A stretch of DNA of 64,000 bases from NCBI GenBank assembly GCA_965206015.1, contig CBDBIW010000015.1, positions 434,001 to 498,000 of the forward strand. The letters are read 5' to 3'. Position numbers and translations under genes: made by a program. Shown here piece after piece: positions 44,001 through 52,335 of the stretch; the stretch's first letter is position 1; the number at the start of each line of letters is the position of its first letter. The notes below the pieces were generated by a model. That model was not told where the DNA came from, made no database searches, and saw nothing but the letters and a program-made list of their open reading frames with translations. This DNA is from JAJCYL01 sp965206015 (GTDB taxonomy: Bacteria > Bacteroidota > Bacteroidia > Cytophagales > Cyclobacteriaceae).

Positions 44001-46532
44001 TTCCAAAGTGCTATTTCTTTTAACCAGGATATAGGAAGTTGGGATGTTTCTCAGGTAACAGAGATGAGTTTTATGTTCAATAGTGCCAATGCTTTTAACC
44101 AGGATATAGGAAGTTGGGATGTTTCTCAGGTAACAGATATGAGTCTTATGTTCTCTAATGCCACTTCTTTCAACCAGGATATAGGCAGTTGGAATGTTTC
44201 TCAGGTAACAACTATGCGAAGTATGTTCTTTGGTTTCCTTGCTGCCACTTCTTTCAACCAGGATATAGGCAGTTGGGATGTTTCCCAGGTAACAAATATG
44301 GGTTTGATGTTCTCTGATGCCCGTTCTTTCAACCAGGATATAGGAGGTTGGGATGTTTCTCAGGTAACAGATATGCGTTTTATGTTCGCTAATGCCGATG
44401 CTTTCAACCAGGATATAGGCAGTTGGAATGTTTCTCAGGTAACAGATATGAGCAGTATGTTCAATAATGCCGATGCTTTCAACCAGGATATAGGCAGTTG
44501 GGATGTTTCTCAGGTAACAGATATGGACGATATGTTCAGGAGTGCTACACTTTCACCAGCCAACTACGATGCACTTTTAATTGGCTGGAATAAACGAACC
44601 CTTCAAACAGGACGGTCTTTTAATGCAGGAAGAAATTCTAAATATACATCAGCAGCACAAGCTGACAGAGACAATATGGTTGCTACAAATGGTCATGGTT
44701 GGACGATTACTGATGGTGGGTTAATTGAAGCCAGCAGTACACCCACAGATATTTTTCTTTCTTCCACAACTATTTTAGAAAACGAGCCAGTAAACACCAC
44801 AGTAGGGACACTATCCACCGATGGAGGAGCGGCCTCTTATAGCTATACATTCACAGCAGGAGACGGAGATACAGATAATGGGAGTTTTACTATTTCAGGA
44901 ACAGAACTACAACTTAGAGCCCCTGCCGACAATGAAACAAAAAGCAGCTATACAATACGTATAGCAGTAGATGGTACGAATATTGAGCAACAATTTACTA
45001 TCTCCGTTATTGATGTACAAGACACTCCCCTCATAAACACAGAAGCAGCAAGCAATATTACTTCTACAATGGCCACTCTAAACGGCGACCTGACTTCCAT
45101 CGGACTGGCAGCAATTACAGAAGGTGGTTTTGTATATGCCCTATCAAATGAAGATTTAATAATTGATGCTGCCGGTGTTGCCAAAGAAGTTGTAAACGGT
45201 ATAGCAACAGGTGATTTTGAAAAAGACATTACAGGTTTGACAGCAGGCACAACCTATTATTACAGAGCTTATGCAACCAATAGTTTTGGAACAGCTTACG
45301 GAAGAGCACAAAGTTTTACAACATTGGCAGCCGCACCCACAGCACCTACAACAAGCACGGCAGCAGCAAGCGCTATCACTTCCACAACGGCCACTCTGAA
45401 CGGTGATATAACTTCAGACGGTGGAGCAGACATTACAGCAAGAGGCTTTGTATATGCCATATCAAACGCAGACTTGACAATTGATAATACAGCAGCAGAT
45501 ACTGTTGCTGTAAGCGGTACAACAGGTGTTTTTGAAAAAGAAATTACGGGTTTGGCAGCAGGCACAGCGTATTATTACAGAGCCTACGCAACCAATAGTT
45601 TTGGAACAGCTTACGGAGGCGAACAAAGTTTTACTACGGAGGCAGTGGCAGGGGCAGTCGCACCCACAGCCAGCACAACAGCAGCCAGCGATATAACTTC
45701 TACAACAGCCACTTTAAACGGCAATATAACTTCTGACGGAGGAGCAGAAATAACAGAAAGAGGTTTTGTATATGCTGATTCAAAAGCAGATTTGACAATT
45801 GGTATTGCCGGTGTTACCAATGTTGTTGTAAGCGGTACAACAGGTGTTTTTACAGAAGACATTACAGGTCTGACAGCAGGCACAAAATATTATTACAGAG
45901 CCTACGCAACCAATAGCGTCGATACAACTTACGGAGAGGTACAAAGTTTCACTACGGAGGCAGTGGCAGAGGCCGTAGCACCCACAGCAAGCACAGCAGC
46001 AGCAAGTGCTATTACTTCTACAACGGCCACTCTAAACGGCAATATAACTTCCGACGGAGGAGCAGCCATTACAGCAAGAGGCTTTGTATATGCCATATCA
46101 AACGCAGGTTTGACAATTGAGAATACAGCAGCAGATACTGTCATTGTAAGCGGTACAACAGGTGTTTTTGAAAAAGAAATTACAGGCTTAACAGCAGGCA
46201 CAAAATATTATTACAGAGCTTATGCAACCAATAGTTTGGGAACAACTTACGGAGGCGAACAAAGTTTTACTACGGAGGCAGTTTTGTCTATTGAGGATTT
46301 TGAGCAATCGGCTGTTGCCATTTCGCCAAACCCGGCCACCGGTATTGTAAACATCACCGTGTCAGAAAAGACAGGTTACAAATTGCTGGATACCGGAGGC
46401 CACCTGCTTCAACAGGGAACTTTCGCCACAGGAGCGCACAGCATTGATATGTCGCCTTTGGCCGAAGGGATTTATCTCTTCATTCTAAACACCGGTAAAG
46501 GGAGCTTTACCAGGAGGATTATCAGGAATTAG
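41007..46532 (+). CDS. Giant BspA/DUF285-repeat surface protein with T9SS sorting domain
   Basis: The open frame actually extends back to about 40866; the segment FRFIFALICLLPGINVANAQ just before is a signal peptide, but no ATG is in frame, so GTG 41007 is only a formal start. Over 1,841 residues: seven FN3-like modules (pattern TSTTATLNGxITSDGGAxIT...RGFVYA...GLTAGTxYYYRAYATNS), two surface-domain blocks (YEVDWGEGSGFEPITTG) each followed by DUF285/BspA 25-residue repeats (FNQDIGSWDVSQVTNMGSMF; three copies then eleven), cadherin-like IRIAVDD...FTISVID stretches, and a C-terminal type A T9SS sorting domain (ISPNPATGIVNI, GIYLFILNTG). Probable secreted adhesin. In this copy number the ATG gives only a 103-codon peptide. 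Confidence 0.92.
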   Translation: MCVNESSTIAPGSDQLLEGDATTAHDFTFSRWKQTKGFSVVLGGDQIKDTLQGFKFREITNSYTAPNLSEEKLVFQLEVGVDLRNQPDDVTVTNTVTHTIPYIPSTIAPTVRNVTSTTARLGGTITKYGNTTTGTGIVYSSSNTNPVLGGSNVIVVGGGNASNVYFKDVTGLTPNTTYYMRGYAIGTNKAGAKTEDYGEIRSFTTLTAAPTASTEAASDVDATTATLFGNITSDGGAEITERGFVYATSSTDLIIDATGVAKEVVSGTTGVFEKEITGLTAGTQYYYRAYAENSVGTTYGDIESFTTVSLEEFILKINTTAGTNAQDDTFTFHTQDRNYEVDWGEGSGFEPITTGNTTHTFTRAGEHTIRFKNLNDIYINDQTGRQKYTAIEQWGTAVWNADMSNAFRGAGNLTASNTEGTPDMSSVTDMSLMFNGASSFNQDIGGWDVSKVTNMESMFSNARSFNQDIGSWDVSKVTNMGSMFSNARSFNQDISSWDVSQVTNMGSMFSGVVLSPANYDSLLIGWNKLTLQTGLDFDAGNSKYTAAAQAARDNMVSQNGHNWTINDGGPIDANSVPTDIFLSSTTILENEPTNTTVGTLSTNGGVASYTYTFTSGDGDTDNASFTISGEELQLTAPADYETKSSYTIRIAVDDVSVAKQFTISVIDVQETPLPNTQAASNITSTTATLNGDITFDGGAAITARGFVYATSNADLTIDNTAADIVIVSGTTGVFEKEITGLTVGTTYYYKAYATNSVGTAYGRGQSFTTLASEELEHFVLKINTTAGTTAQDTDFTFHTEDMEYEVDWGEGSGFEPITTGTTSHTFGTAGEHTIRFKELTDIYINNSSGRRKYTSIEQWGTTEWNADMSNAFRGAGNLTARSDAGTPDMSSVTDMSLMFNDATSFNQDIGSWDVSQVTDMGFMFNEARSFNQDIGSWDVSQVTNMGSMFSIATSFNQDIGSWDVSQVTNMGSMFADALSFNQDIGSWDVSQVTNMNAMFQSAISFNQDIGSWDVSQVTEMSFMFNSANAFNQDIGSWDVSQVTDMSLMFSNATSFNQDIGSWNVSQVTTMRSMFFGFLAATSFNQDIGSWDVSQVTNMGLMFSDARSFNQDIGGWDVSQVTDMRFMFANADAFNQDIGSWNVSQVTDMSSMFNNADAFNQDIGSWDVSQVTDMDDMFRSATLSPANYDALLIGWNKRTLQTGRSFNAGRNSKYTSAAQADRDNMVATNGHGWTITDGGLIEASSTPTDIFLSSTTILENEPVNTTVGTLSTDGGAASYSYTFTAGDGDTDNGSFTISGTELQLRAPADNETKSSYTIRIAVDGTNIEQQFTISVIDVQDTPLINTEAASNITSTMATLNGDLTSIGLAAITEGGFVYALSNEDLIIDAAGVAKEVVNGIATGDFEKDITGLTAGTTYYYRAYATNSFGTAYGRAQSFTTLAAAPTAPTTSTAAASAITSTTATLNGDITSDGGADITARGFVYAISNADLTIDNTAADTVAVSGTTGVFEKEITGLAAGTAYYYRAYATNSFGTAYGGEQSFTTEAVAGAVAPTASTTAASDITSTTATLNGNITSDGGAEITERGFVYADSKADLTIGIAGVTNVVVSGTTGVFTEDITGLTAGTKYYYRAYATNSVDTTYGEVQSFTTEAVAEAVAPTASTAAASAITSTTATLNGNITSDGGAAITARGFVYAISNAGLTIENTAADTVIVSGTTGVFEKEITGLTAGTKYYYRAYATNSLGTTYGGEQSFTTEAVLSIEDFEQSAVAISPNPATGIVNITVSEKTGYKLLDTGGHLLQQGTFATGAHSIDMSPLAEGIYLFILNTGKGSFTRRIIRN
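42274..42540 (+). repeat. DUF285/BspA repeat block 1
   Basis: Three FNQDI-containing units of 75 bp (25 residues) inside the giant protein, preceded by a MSSVTDMSLMF cap unit. Nearly identical at DNA level, so prone to recombination. Confidence 0.9.
43669..44545 (+). repeat. DUF285/BspA repeat block 2
   Basis: Eleven FNQDIG units of 75 bp; one unit (near 44220) carries a 9-bp insertion (FFGFLA). Same cap and same following segment (LSPANYDxLLIGWNK) as block 1, so the blocks are paralogous modules with different copy numbers. Confidence 0.92.
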
Positions 46533-46550
46533 GATTGAATGCCATTAAAT

Positions 46551-47278
46551 AGGGCTTACTCAAAAAGTGTTGCCTGTCAAAGCGGCCATTCTGGAAATGT
46601 TGAGCACAAACAGGGTAGCTGCTATCCAGGTTTGTGAAGTTGTTTTAAGCTTTGCCTTGATTTCATTGAGGGAGCAGACCTGTTTGGCATTGCCGATCCT
46701 TCCTTCGATTGCATTCCTTTTGGCATACTCTTTTTTTGATTTGGCTTTCTGATAAGCCGGTTTTTTTAACTGGCTTGCCTTTTGGTGTGGCCGTAAGCCT
46801 GATGCACCTTTGCCTGCACCAGGGTACGGTTTGCATGGGTAGCATCAATCTTATCGGCTCGTATAAGTTCGGGGTAATGACCAGACAAAGCCTTATAGGC
46901 TTCAGCCTGCCTGGGCAAATCCCCACTTTCATTATAAGCATCCCGGCTCAGGTTGTCCCTGGTCATGAACCCATCCATAAGGGAGAGGCCAAGCCCGGCA
47001 CCAAATTCCACGTCTTTGCCCTGCCTGCCACGTACTATTGGACGCACATGGGGCTGGGAGATGCTTACGATCCGGTCAACTGCATTGATGTGACCGTTGG
47101 TCGTACATGCCCTGCTGCTGTTCATAAAGGGTGTGGATGACCATCAGTTCAAGTTGTACTTTGTGGGAAAACGGGAAAGGCCCTTGCAAATGATCCGGCA
47201 TTTGATCAAGTCTTTTTACCCTGAAAATCATTCTTTATATCCTCTATAGCTACTTTTTGAGCTATCTGAGGAAGCCCT
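46551..47278 (-). mobile_element. Internally decayed IS5/IS1182-type element
   Basis: The ends AGGGCTTACTCAAAAAGT at 46551 and, inverted, AGGGCTTCCTCA...CTCAAAAAGT at 47278 form imperfect inverted repeats. Minus-strand frames carry transposase pieces: DRIVSISQPHVRPIVRGRQG, VEFGAGLGLSLMDGF, DNLSRDAYNESGDL, then in another frame YAKRNAIEGRIGNAKQ, the late catalytic-Glu block. Several frameshifts and loss of the N-terminal half make it inactive. Flanked by AAT on both sides, perhaps a target duplication. Confidence 0.82.
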
Positions 47279-47283
47279 AATTA

Positions 47284-47388
47284 GATGAACCTACACTTGG
47301 TCTAATCTTGAGTGAGGAATTCTTTTTTGTAGCTAACAGTCCCCGGGGGTATTATGACGGCAGCGATATTCTTGTCGAATATATGTAA
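47284..47388 (+). pseudogene. C-terminal relic of a beta-propeller protein
   Basis: The frame DEPTLGLILSEEFFFVANSP followed by RGYYDGSDILVEYM and stop resembles the last blade of secreted six-bladed propeller proteins (DEPTLGV...DEFYFVANSPW). The rest of the gene is missing, presumably removed with the IS insertion next to it. Confidence 0.55.
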
Positions 47389-47674
47389 GAAACCGCAAAA
47401 TCAGAAAGCTCGACATTATAAAGTGAGTGATTAGCATACATTACTGGATGTACTGTACAACCTCACGTCCGAAGTTTTAAAATTGAACGCCTTCTATTTA
47501 TGATGGAGGCAACTTATGATGGAGGCAACTCGTCATTCACCCATCTCGTCATTCACCCGTCGCTCTTTTATGATTACATAAAAAGAGGTGGGTTTTAAAC
47601 GGATTTTTTTATATTCAAGGTTCTATAATCTGAAGTGTGAATTTCCTTTGATAACCCCCTAACATTCTAAAACG
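47389..47674. other. Intergenic region with duplications, upstream of the EF-G paralogue
   Basis: No gene. Contains two 16-bp tandem duplications (listed separately) and, close to 47640, AT-rich DNA that should hold the promoter of the EF-G-like gene. Confidence 0.5.
47498..47561. repeat. Two successive 16-bp tandem duplications
   Basis: TTATGATGGAGGCAAC twice without mismatch (47498-47513, 47514-47529), then TCGTCATTCACCCATC / TCGTCATTCACCCGTC (47530-47545, 47546-47561) with one mismatch. Four adjacent 16-base units from two events. Confidence 0.93.
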
Positions 47675-49795
47675 ATGAAAATCTACGACGAGAAACACAT
47701 TAAAAACATTGTCTTGCTTGGAGCTGTGAAAAGTGGCAAGACTACCCTTGCCGAAACCATGCTATTTGAAGCCGGGATTATAACTCGGCGTGGAACAGTT
47801 GAAGATAAGAGTACCGTATCTGATTTTCATGAAGTAGAACATGAGAGGGAAAATTCAGTGCACGCAACTTCAATGCATACGGAATGGCGAAATTACAAAA
47901 TCAACATAATCGACACACCCGGGTTGGATGATTTTGTTGGAGCAATTGCGTCATCAATCAAAGTGGCTGATACCGCCGTACTTGTATTGAATGCCACCCA
48001 GGGAGTGGAGGTTGGAACGGAATTGATTTGGAACTATGTAAACAAGTTCGAAAAACCCACCATCATTGCTATTAATCAAGTTGACCATCACAAAGCAGAC
48101 TATGAGAAGACGCTTGATTCAGCCAAAGAACGTTTTGGACCGGCAGTCACAGTGATGCAGTATCCTGTAAACCAGGGTGAGGGTTTTAATTGTATCATCG
48201 ATTTACTCAAGATGATTATGTACAAGTTCGGGCCTGAGGGAGGGAAACCTGAAAAACTTCCAATACCAGACGAAGAAAAGGAAAAGGCTGACCAGATGCA
48301 CAATGACCTTGTTGAAAAAGCTGCCGAGAATGATGAAAGCCTTATGGAACTCTATTTTGAGAAAGGCAACCTTGACGAGGATGAAATGCGCAAGGGTCTT
48401 AAAATCGGAATGATGGAATACACTGTCTTTCCAGTTTTCTGCTTGTCGGCACTTAAAAATATGGGTAGTGGTAGAATGATGGGCTTTATTGACAACGTGG
48501 CTCCCGCTGCTACGGAAATGCCTCCTGAATTAACCGAAGAAGGCACAGAAGTAGAATGTGACCCGGGTCAACCAGCGTCATTATTTGTTTTTAAAACCCT
48601 GGTTGAACCGTATCTGGGTAAGCTTAGTTATTTTAAAGTGATGTCAGGCCAGTTAAAAGCAGGAATGAATTTGACTAATGCCCAAACCGGGGGTCACGAG
48701 CGCATCAACCAGATCTTTGTCATGGACGGTAAAAACAGAAATACTGTCGACACACTGGCTGCAGGTGACATTGGTGCCACGGTCAAACTAAAAGAAACGA
48801 AAACTAACCACTCTTTACACGCAACTGATTTCCCTGTAGCCTATAAAAAAATAGATTTTCCGAAACCAAGGGTCAGAGTGTCAATCGAAGCCGAAGAGAA
48901 TGATCTAAAAAAGCTGGCTGAAATATCAAAAGAACTAAGGGCCGAGGATCCCACACTAAGCATCCAATTTTACAAAGAACTAAAACAATTGATTCTCTCA
49001 GCTCAAGGTGATCTCCACCTGGATGTGACCCAATGGCGCCTGAAGCATGTTTATGACATTGACGTCAATTTTGGGGACCCCAAGATTCCCTACAGAGAAA
49101 CGATACAAAAGTCAGCCACCGCTGATTATCGGCACAAGAAACAATCCGGAGGATCTGGCCAGTTTGGGGAAATCACTATTACAATTATGCCTTACACGGA
49201 GGGTATGGCTGATCCTGAAGGCTTCAACATTCGAGGTAAGGAGGAAGTTCCACTGGAATGGGGAGGAAAGTTGGTCTTTTATAATTGTATTGTTGGTGGT
49301 GCTATTGATGCCCGATATGTCCCTTCCGTTCAAAAGGGAATATTAGAAGCCATGGAAGAGGGACCAATAACGAAATCATATGTAAGAGATGTTGTCGTAC
49401 TACTCCATGATGGTAAAATGCATGCTGTTGATTCAAACGATATTTCATTTAAGATTGCTGGCGTCGGGGCTTTCAAAGATGCATTTATGAGGTCTGATCC
49501 GAAAATAATGGAGCCGATTAACAGTCTGCAAGTTGTTGTTCCTGAAGAATTAATGGGTGACGTAATGACTGATCTACAATCAAGAAGGGCAACCATTCTT
49601 GGCATGGATGCAGAAGGCAGGTATCAGAAGATCAATGCCAAAATTCCATTAGCAGAAATGAAAGGCTACAACACAGTCTTGAAAGCTACCACCCAAGGAA
49701 AAGCACGATTTACAACTGAGTTTGAAGAATATGCCCAAGTGCCATATGACATTCAAGAGAAATTAGTGAAATCCAGTACTGCCGAAGTTGCATAA
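47675..49795 (+). CDS. Elongation factor G-like translational GTPase (paralogue)
   Basis: A 706-residue protein with the five-domain EF-G layout. G1 is LLGAVKSGKTTLAETML, G3 is IIDTPGLDDFVG, and G4 is INQVDHHKA, where NKxD of canonical EF-G is NQVD. Domain IV has RETIQKSATADYRHKKQSGGSGQFGEI and the tail domain GDVMTDLQSRRATILGMDAEG. The replacement of GHVDAGKTT by GAVKSGKTT and the NQVD motif mark it as an EF-G paralogue known from Bacteroidota rather than the main fusA. Likely roles are in recycling or stress translation; unproven. Overlaps the next ORF by one base. Confidence 0.9.
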   Translation: MKIYDEKHIKNIVLLGAVKSGKTTLAETMLFEAGIITRRGTVEDKSTVSDFHEVEHERENSVHATSMHTEWRNYKINIIDTPGLDDFVGAIASSIKVADTAVLVLNATQGVEVGTELIWNYVNKFEKPTIIAINQVDHHKADYEKTLDSAKERFGPAVTVMQYPVNQGEGFNCIIDLLKMIMYKFGPEGGKPEKLPIPDEEKEKADQMHNDLVEKAAENDESLMELYFEKGNLDEDEMRKGLKIGMMEYTVFPVFCLSALKNMGSGRMMGFIDNVAPAATEMPPELTEEGTEVECDPGQPASLFVFKTLVEPYLGKLSYFKVMSGQLKAGMNLTNAQTGGHERINQIFVMDGKNRNTVDTLAAGDIGATVKLKETKTNHSLHATDFPVAYKKIDFPKPRVRVSIEAEENDLKKLAEISKELRAEDPTLSIQFYKELKQLILSAQGDLHLDVTQWRLKHVYDIDVNFGDPKIPYRETIQKSATADYRHKKQSGGSGQFGEITITIMPYTEGMADPEGFNIRGKEEVPLEWGGKLVFYNCIVGGAIDARYVPSVQKGILEAMEEGPITKSYVRDVVVLLHDGKMHAVDSNDISFKIAGVGAFKDAFMRSDPKIMEPINSLQVVVPEELMGDVMTDLQSRRATILGMDAEGRYQKINAKIPLAEMKGYNTVLKATTQGKARFTTEFEEYAQVPYDIQEKLVKSSTAEVA

Positions 49796-50151
49796 TGTTT
49801 CTACCAATCCCAAGGACTATGAATGACCTCAACATACTGATTCAACAAGTCAAGTATCCAGAGGCTCTGGATAAATTATTTTACCATGAAGATATCATTA
49901 CCCGGGAGAATGAAGAAACTCCAATTGTTGGCGTAACAGCTTATCGTGAAGCTGGAAAGAAATTTGTGGGTGCAATTAGTAACTATTCAGTTGAACCTAA
50001 AAACATCATCATCAGCGATAACATGTCTGTTGTTGAATGGCACTACAATTTTGATCCTGCGATGGCAGGAAAGTGGGATCGATTGCAACTGCCTGTTCAG
50101 CACTGGAAGGATGGTAAAATAATTCACGAGAAACACCACTGGAATCCTTGA
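49795..50151 (+). CDS. NTF2/SnoaL-like protein
   Basis: A 118-residue protein starting at ATG 49795 (TAATG overlap with the EF-G-like stop) or at the internal MNDLN. It has the layout of the SnoaL/NTF2 cone fold: an N-terminal helix pair (LIQQVKYPEALDKLFYHEDI), the acidic NEETPIVGVTAYREAG segment, and C-terminal strands SVVEWHYNFDP and LPVQHWKDGKIIHEKHHWN. Such proteins bind small ligands or act as isomerases and cyclases. Substrate unknown. Coupled translation with the EF-G paralogue may be incidental. Confidence 0.7.
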   Translation: MFLPIPRTMNDLNILIQQVKYPEALDKLFYHEDIITRENEETPIVGVTAYREAGKKFVGAISNYSVEPKNIIISDNMSVVEWHYNFDPAMAGKWDRLQLPVQHWKDGKIIHEKHHWNP

Positions 50152-50157
50152 GAACTA

Positions 50158-51177
50158 TCACTCAAGGCAGGCTGAAGCCTGAAAGCACATATCTTCCGTT
50201 TGGCCAGGTACTGCAGCCATCTTATCAAGAATACCCTCCATTTTGAGATTCGCCAATGCTGGTCCTGCATCAGTCATAGTGACTAAAGTGACATGATCGA
50301 ACGCATTCTCGTTCGTTGGATTTTGACCCCCACCGGTCGTCCCAAGCATTATGTAATCTCTGCCATTTCGCTCAGTATGAGAGTAAGTATGAAAATGCCC
50401 ATTAATGACGGTATAGGGTCGATCTCCTAATGCAGCCTCCACTTTTTGAAGTCCGCCAGCCTCTTCTCTTTTCCATACTGGTTTGTGCATCAAAATGAAC
50501 GTCCAACGCACATCGGGATACTGGCTTAAAACTTCCTCGAAATATGTGGATTGCTCATCCCCAATTTCCCCGGTCAGTCTCTCAGGCATTCGGAAATAAA
50601 GCATTTCATTCGCTTTTTCAGGTTCAGGCCCGTCGGCTACTTTGATGTACTCAGCTCTCGCTTCATAAATTTCTCGCATCCGCTCCTCTTTATAGTCTTC
50701 GCTATCCATCATTAGGAAGAGCACGTCCTGATAAATGAAATAGTAATACCGAGGCCCATACCGCTCTGACCAGACATCTCTCATGACAGTGTTAGTTAAG
50801 TCATGGTTACCTCCCAAATGAAAGAAAGGTGCATTGGCCTTGGAAGCACGGTCATCGAAGCTTTCCCACTCCTTATTTAATTGATCCCTGTCTTCAGTGC
50901 CACCGTCAATCAAGTCGCCCACTGAGAGAATAAACTCTGGACGCAATAAATTGAGTTGGTCAATTGCTACTTGAAAAATTCCGGGTCGCTCCCCTCCATT
51001 GAGATCAGTAATAATTGCGAAAGTGAATTGCTCGGGCTTGCTATCAAAAGCTTCATGAGACCATGGCGTGGGGCCACCTTCAAGGTCGTGACGGAATTTT
51101 TCAGGTAGTTGGGGAGTTTCTTTACAAGCTGAATACAAAAGCCCAAAAAGAATGAATGGGAGAATTGATTTCATCAT
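50158..51177 (-). CDS. Metallophosphoesterase lipoprotein
   Basis: A 339-residue calcineurin-like phosphoesterase with a lipoprotein signal (MMKSILPFILFGLLYSAC, lipid Cys18). Metal-site blocks: FAIITDLNGGER (position of the usual DxH, with Asn for His), ILSVGDLIDGG (GDxxD), FFHLGGNHDLTN (GNHD), FILMHKPVW (H) and INGHFHTYSH (GHxH). The change of DxH to DLN weakens one metal ligand, so substrate range may be altered. Convergent with the NTF2-like gene, with seven bases between stops. Confidence 0.88.
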   Translation of the reverse strand: MMKSILPFILFGLLYSACKETPQLPEKFRHDLEGGPTPWSHEAFDSKPEQFTFAIITDLNGGERPGIFQVAIDQLNLLRPEFILSVGDLIDGGTEDRDQLNKEWESFDDRASKANAPFFHLGGNHDLTNTVMRDVWSERYGPRYYYFIYQDVLFLMMDSEDYKEERMREIYEARAEYIKVADGPEPEKANEMLYFRMPERLTGEIGDEQSTYFEEVLSQYPDVRWTFILMHKPVWKREEAGGLQKVEAALGDRPYTVINGHFHTYSHTERNGRDYIMLGTTGGGQNPTNENAFDHVTLVTMTDAGPALANLKMEGILDKMAAVPGQTEDMCFQASACLE

Positions 51178-51338
51178 GACAGCATTTCATGTATTTCGAA
51201 TCTAAAGTATTGACATTTCATGGAAATCACACTTTTTAGTCGTCTTGATGTCAAAAATAGACGGCTGAATATTTCGGTTAATCGTTACTATTTTTAAGAT
51301 CATAATAAAGCAAACTACCTAATAAGAGGAGCTATAAG

Positions 51339-51788
51339 ATGAATTGGAAAGATGTAACTGCATATGCTGATAACGGTAGCCCTGAACCTGATCGAAGAGT
51401 TCAAAAAACAGATGCTGAATGGATAGAACAATTAACGCCTGAACAATACCGGGTTACACGAAAGAAGGGTACAGAGGCACCTTTCTCTGGAGAATTATGC
51501 CATGCACATGACGCTGGAAAATATAGCTGCATCTGTTGTGATGAACCATTGTTTGATTCAACCATAAAATTTGACTCACAATCTGGATGGCCCAGTTTTA
51601 CTGAACCCATTAATGACCAGGCTATTAAATACGAAAAAGATACTGCACATGGAATGGCTAGGGTTGAAGTGATGTGTAATGTCTGCGATGGACACTTGGG
51701 GCATGTATTTCCCGACGGACCCCAGCCAAGTGGTTTGAGGTATTGTATTAATTCAGAATCTATTCAATTAGCAAAAGATGACAACTAA
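51339..51788 (+). CDS. msrB: Peptide-methionine (R)-S-oxide reductase
   Basis: Repairs the R epimer of methionine sulfoxide in oxidised proteins. The 149-residue protein has the zinc-binding pair CICC (Cys64/Cys67) and CNVC, the block FDSQSGWPSF, HLGHVFPDGP and the catalytic cysteine 136 in GLRYCINSESI. No signal peptide, so cytoplasmic. The stop overlaps the start of msrA by eleven bases, so the pair is translationally coupled and can handle both sulfoxide epimers. Confidence 0.96.
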   Translation: MNWKDVTAYADNGSPEPDRRVQKTDAEWIEQLTPEQYRVTRKKGTEAPFSGELCHAHDAGKYSCICCDEPLFDSTIKFDSQSGWPSFTEPINDQAIKYEKDTAHGMARVEVMCNVCDGHLGHVFPDGPQPSGLRYCINSESIQLAKDDN

Positions 51789-52326
51789 AAACATGCAATT
51801 GGCCACTTTAGGAGGTGGTTGTTTCTGGTGCGTCGAAGCCCTCTTTCAATCTTTAAGAGGAGTTGAAAAAGTGGTTTCCGGATATAGTGGTGGAACAATT
51901 AAGAATCCCACGTATAAAGAAGTCTGTGCTGGGAAGACTGGTCATGCAGAGGTCATTCAAATTGCTTTCGATGCAGATGAAATCTCCTTTGGGGATCTTG
52001 TGAGAGTCTTCCTTACCAGTCATGACCCGGCAACCCCCGACCGACAAGGTGCAGATTGGGGATCTCAGTATAGATCAATCATTCTCTATCACGATAAGAA
52101 CCAGGAAAAAACGACAAATGAAGTAATTGCAGAGATGGGACCAGATTTTGACAGCACCATTGTGACCGAAGTCTCTCCTTTCGAAATATTCTATGAAGCA
52201 ACAGAAGATCATCAGAACTACTACAATGATGATCCCAACAAACCGTATTGCTCAATAGTTATAACTCCAAAATTGAAAAAGTTGAGGGATATGCACGCTG
52301 AGAAGTTGAAAGTAGTGAATGTCTAA
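51778..52326 (+). CDS. msrA: Peptide-methionine (S)-S-oxide reductase
   Basis: Partner of msrB for the S epimer. The 182-residue enzyme has the catalytic motif GGGCFWCVEALFQ (Cys15), GYSGGTIKNPTYKEVCAGKTGHAE, and the C-terminal FYEATEDHQNYY. Start ATG lies within the end of msrB. Length is normal. A dead ketopantoate reductase gene follows nine bases downstream. Confidence 0.96.
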   Translation: MTTKNMQLATLGGGCFWCVEALFQSLRGVEKVVSGYSGGTIKNPTYKEVCAGKTGHAEVIQIAFDADEISFGDLVRVFLTSHDPATPDRQGADWGSQYRSIILYHDKNQEKTTNEVIAEMGPDFDSTIVTEVSPFEIFYEATEDHQNYYNDDPNKPYCSIVITPKLKKLRDMHAEKLKVVNV

Positions 52327-52335
52327 ACCTCGATT

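Noticed and set aside
43669..44545. Regular 75-bp repeats that could suggest a CRISPR-like or satellite array
   Set aside because: The period is exactly 25 codons and encodes the FNQDIGSWDVSQVT unit; there are no unique spacers.
41261..46201. Many open frames on the minus strand across the giant surface protein
   Set aside because: They mirror the repeats of the plus-strand protein, recur with the same period and have no starts, motifs or independent context.
46766..47140. Plus- and minus-strand ORFs in 46.6-47.1 kb as genuine genes
   Set aside because: The minus frames are pieces of one transposase in several frames; the plus frames are their shadows.
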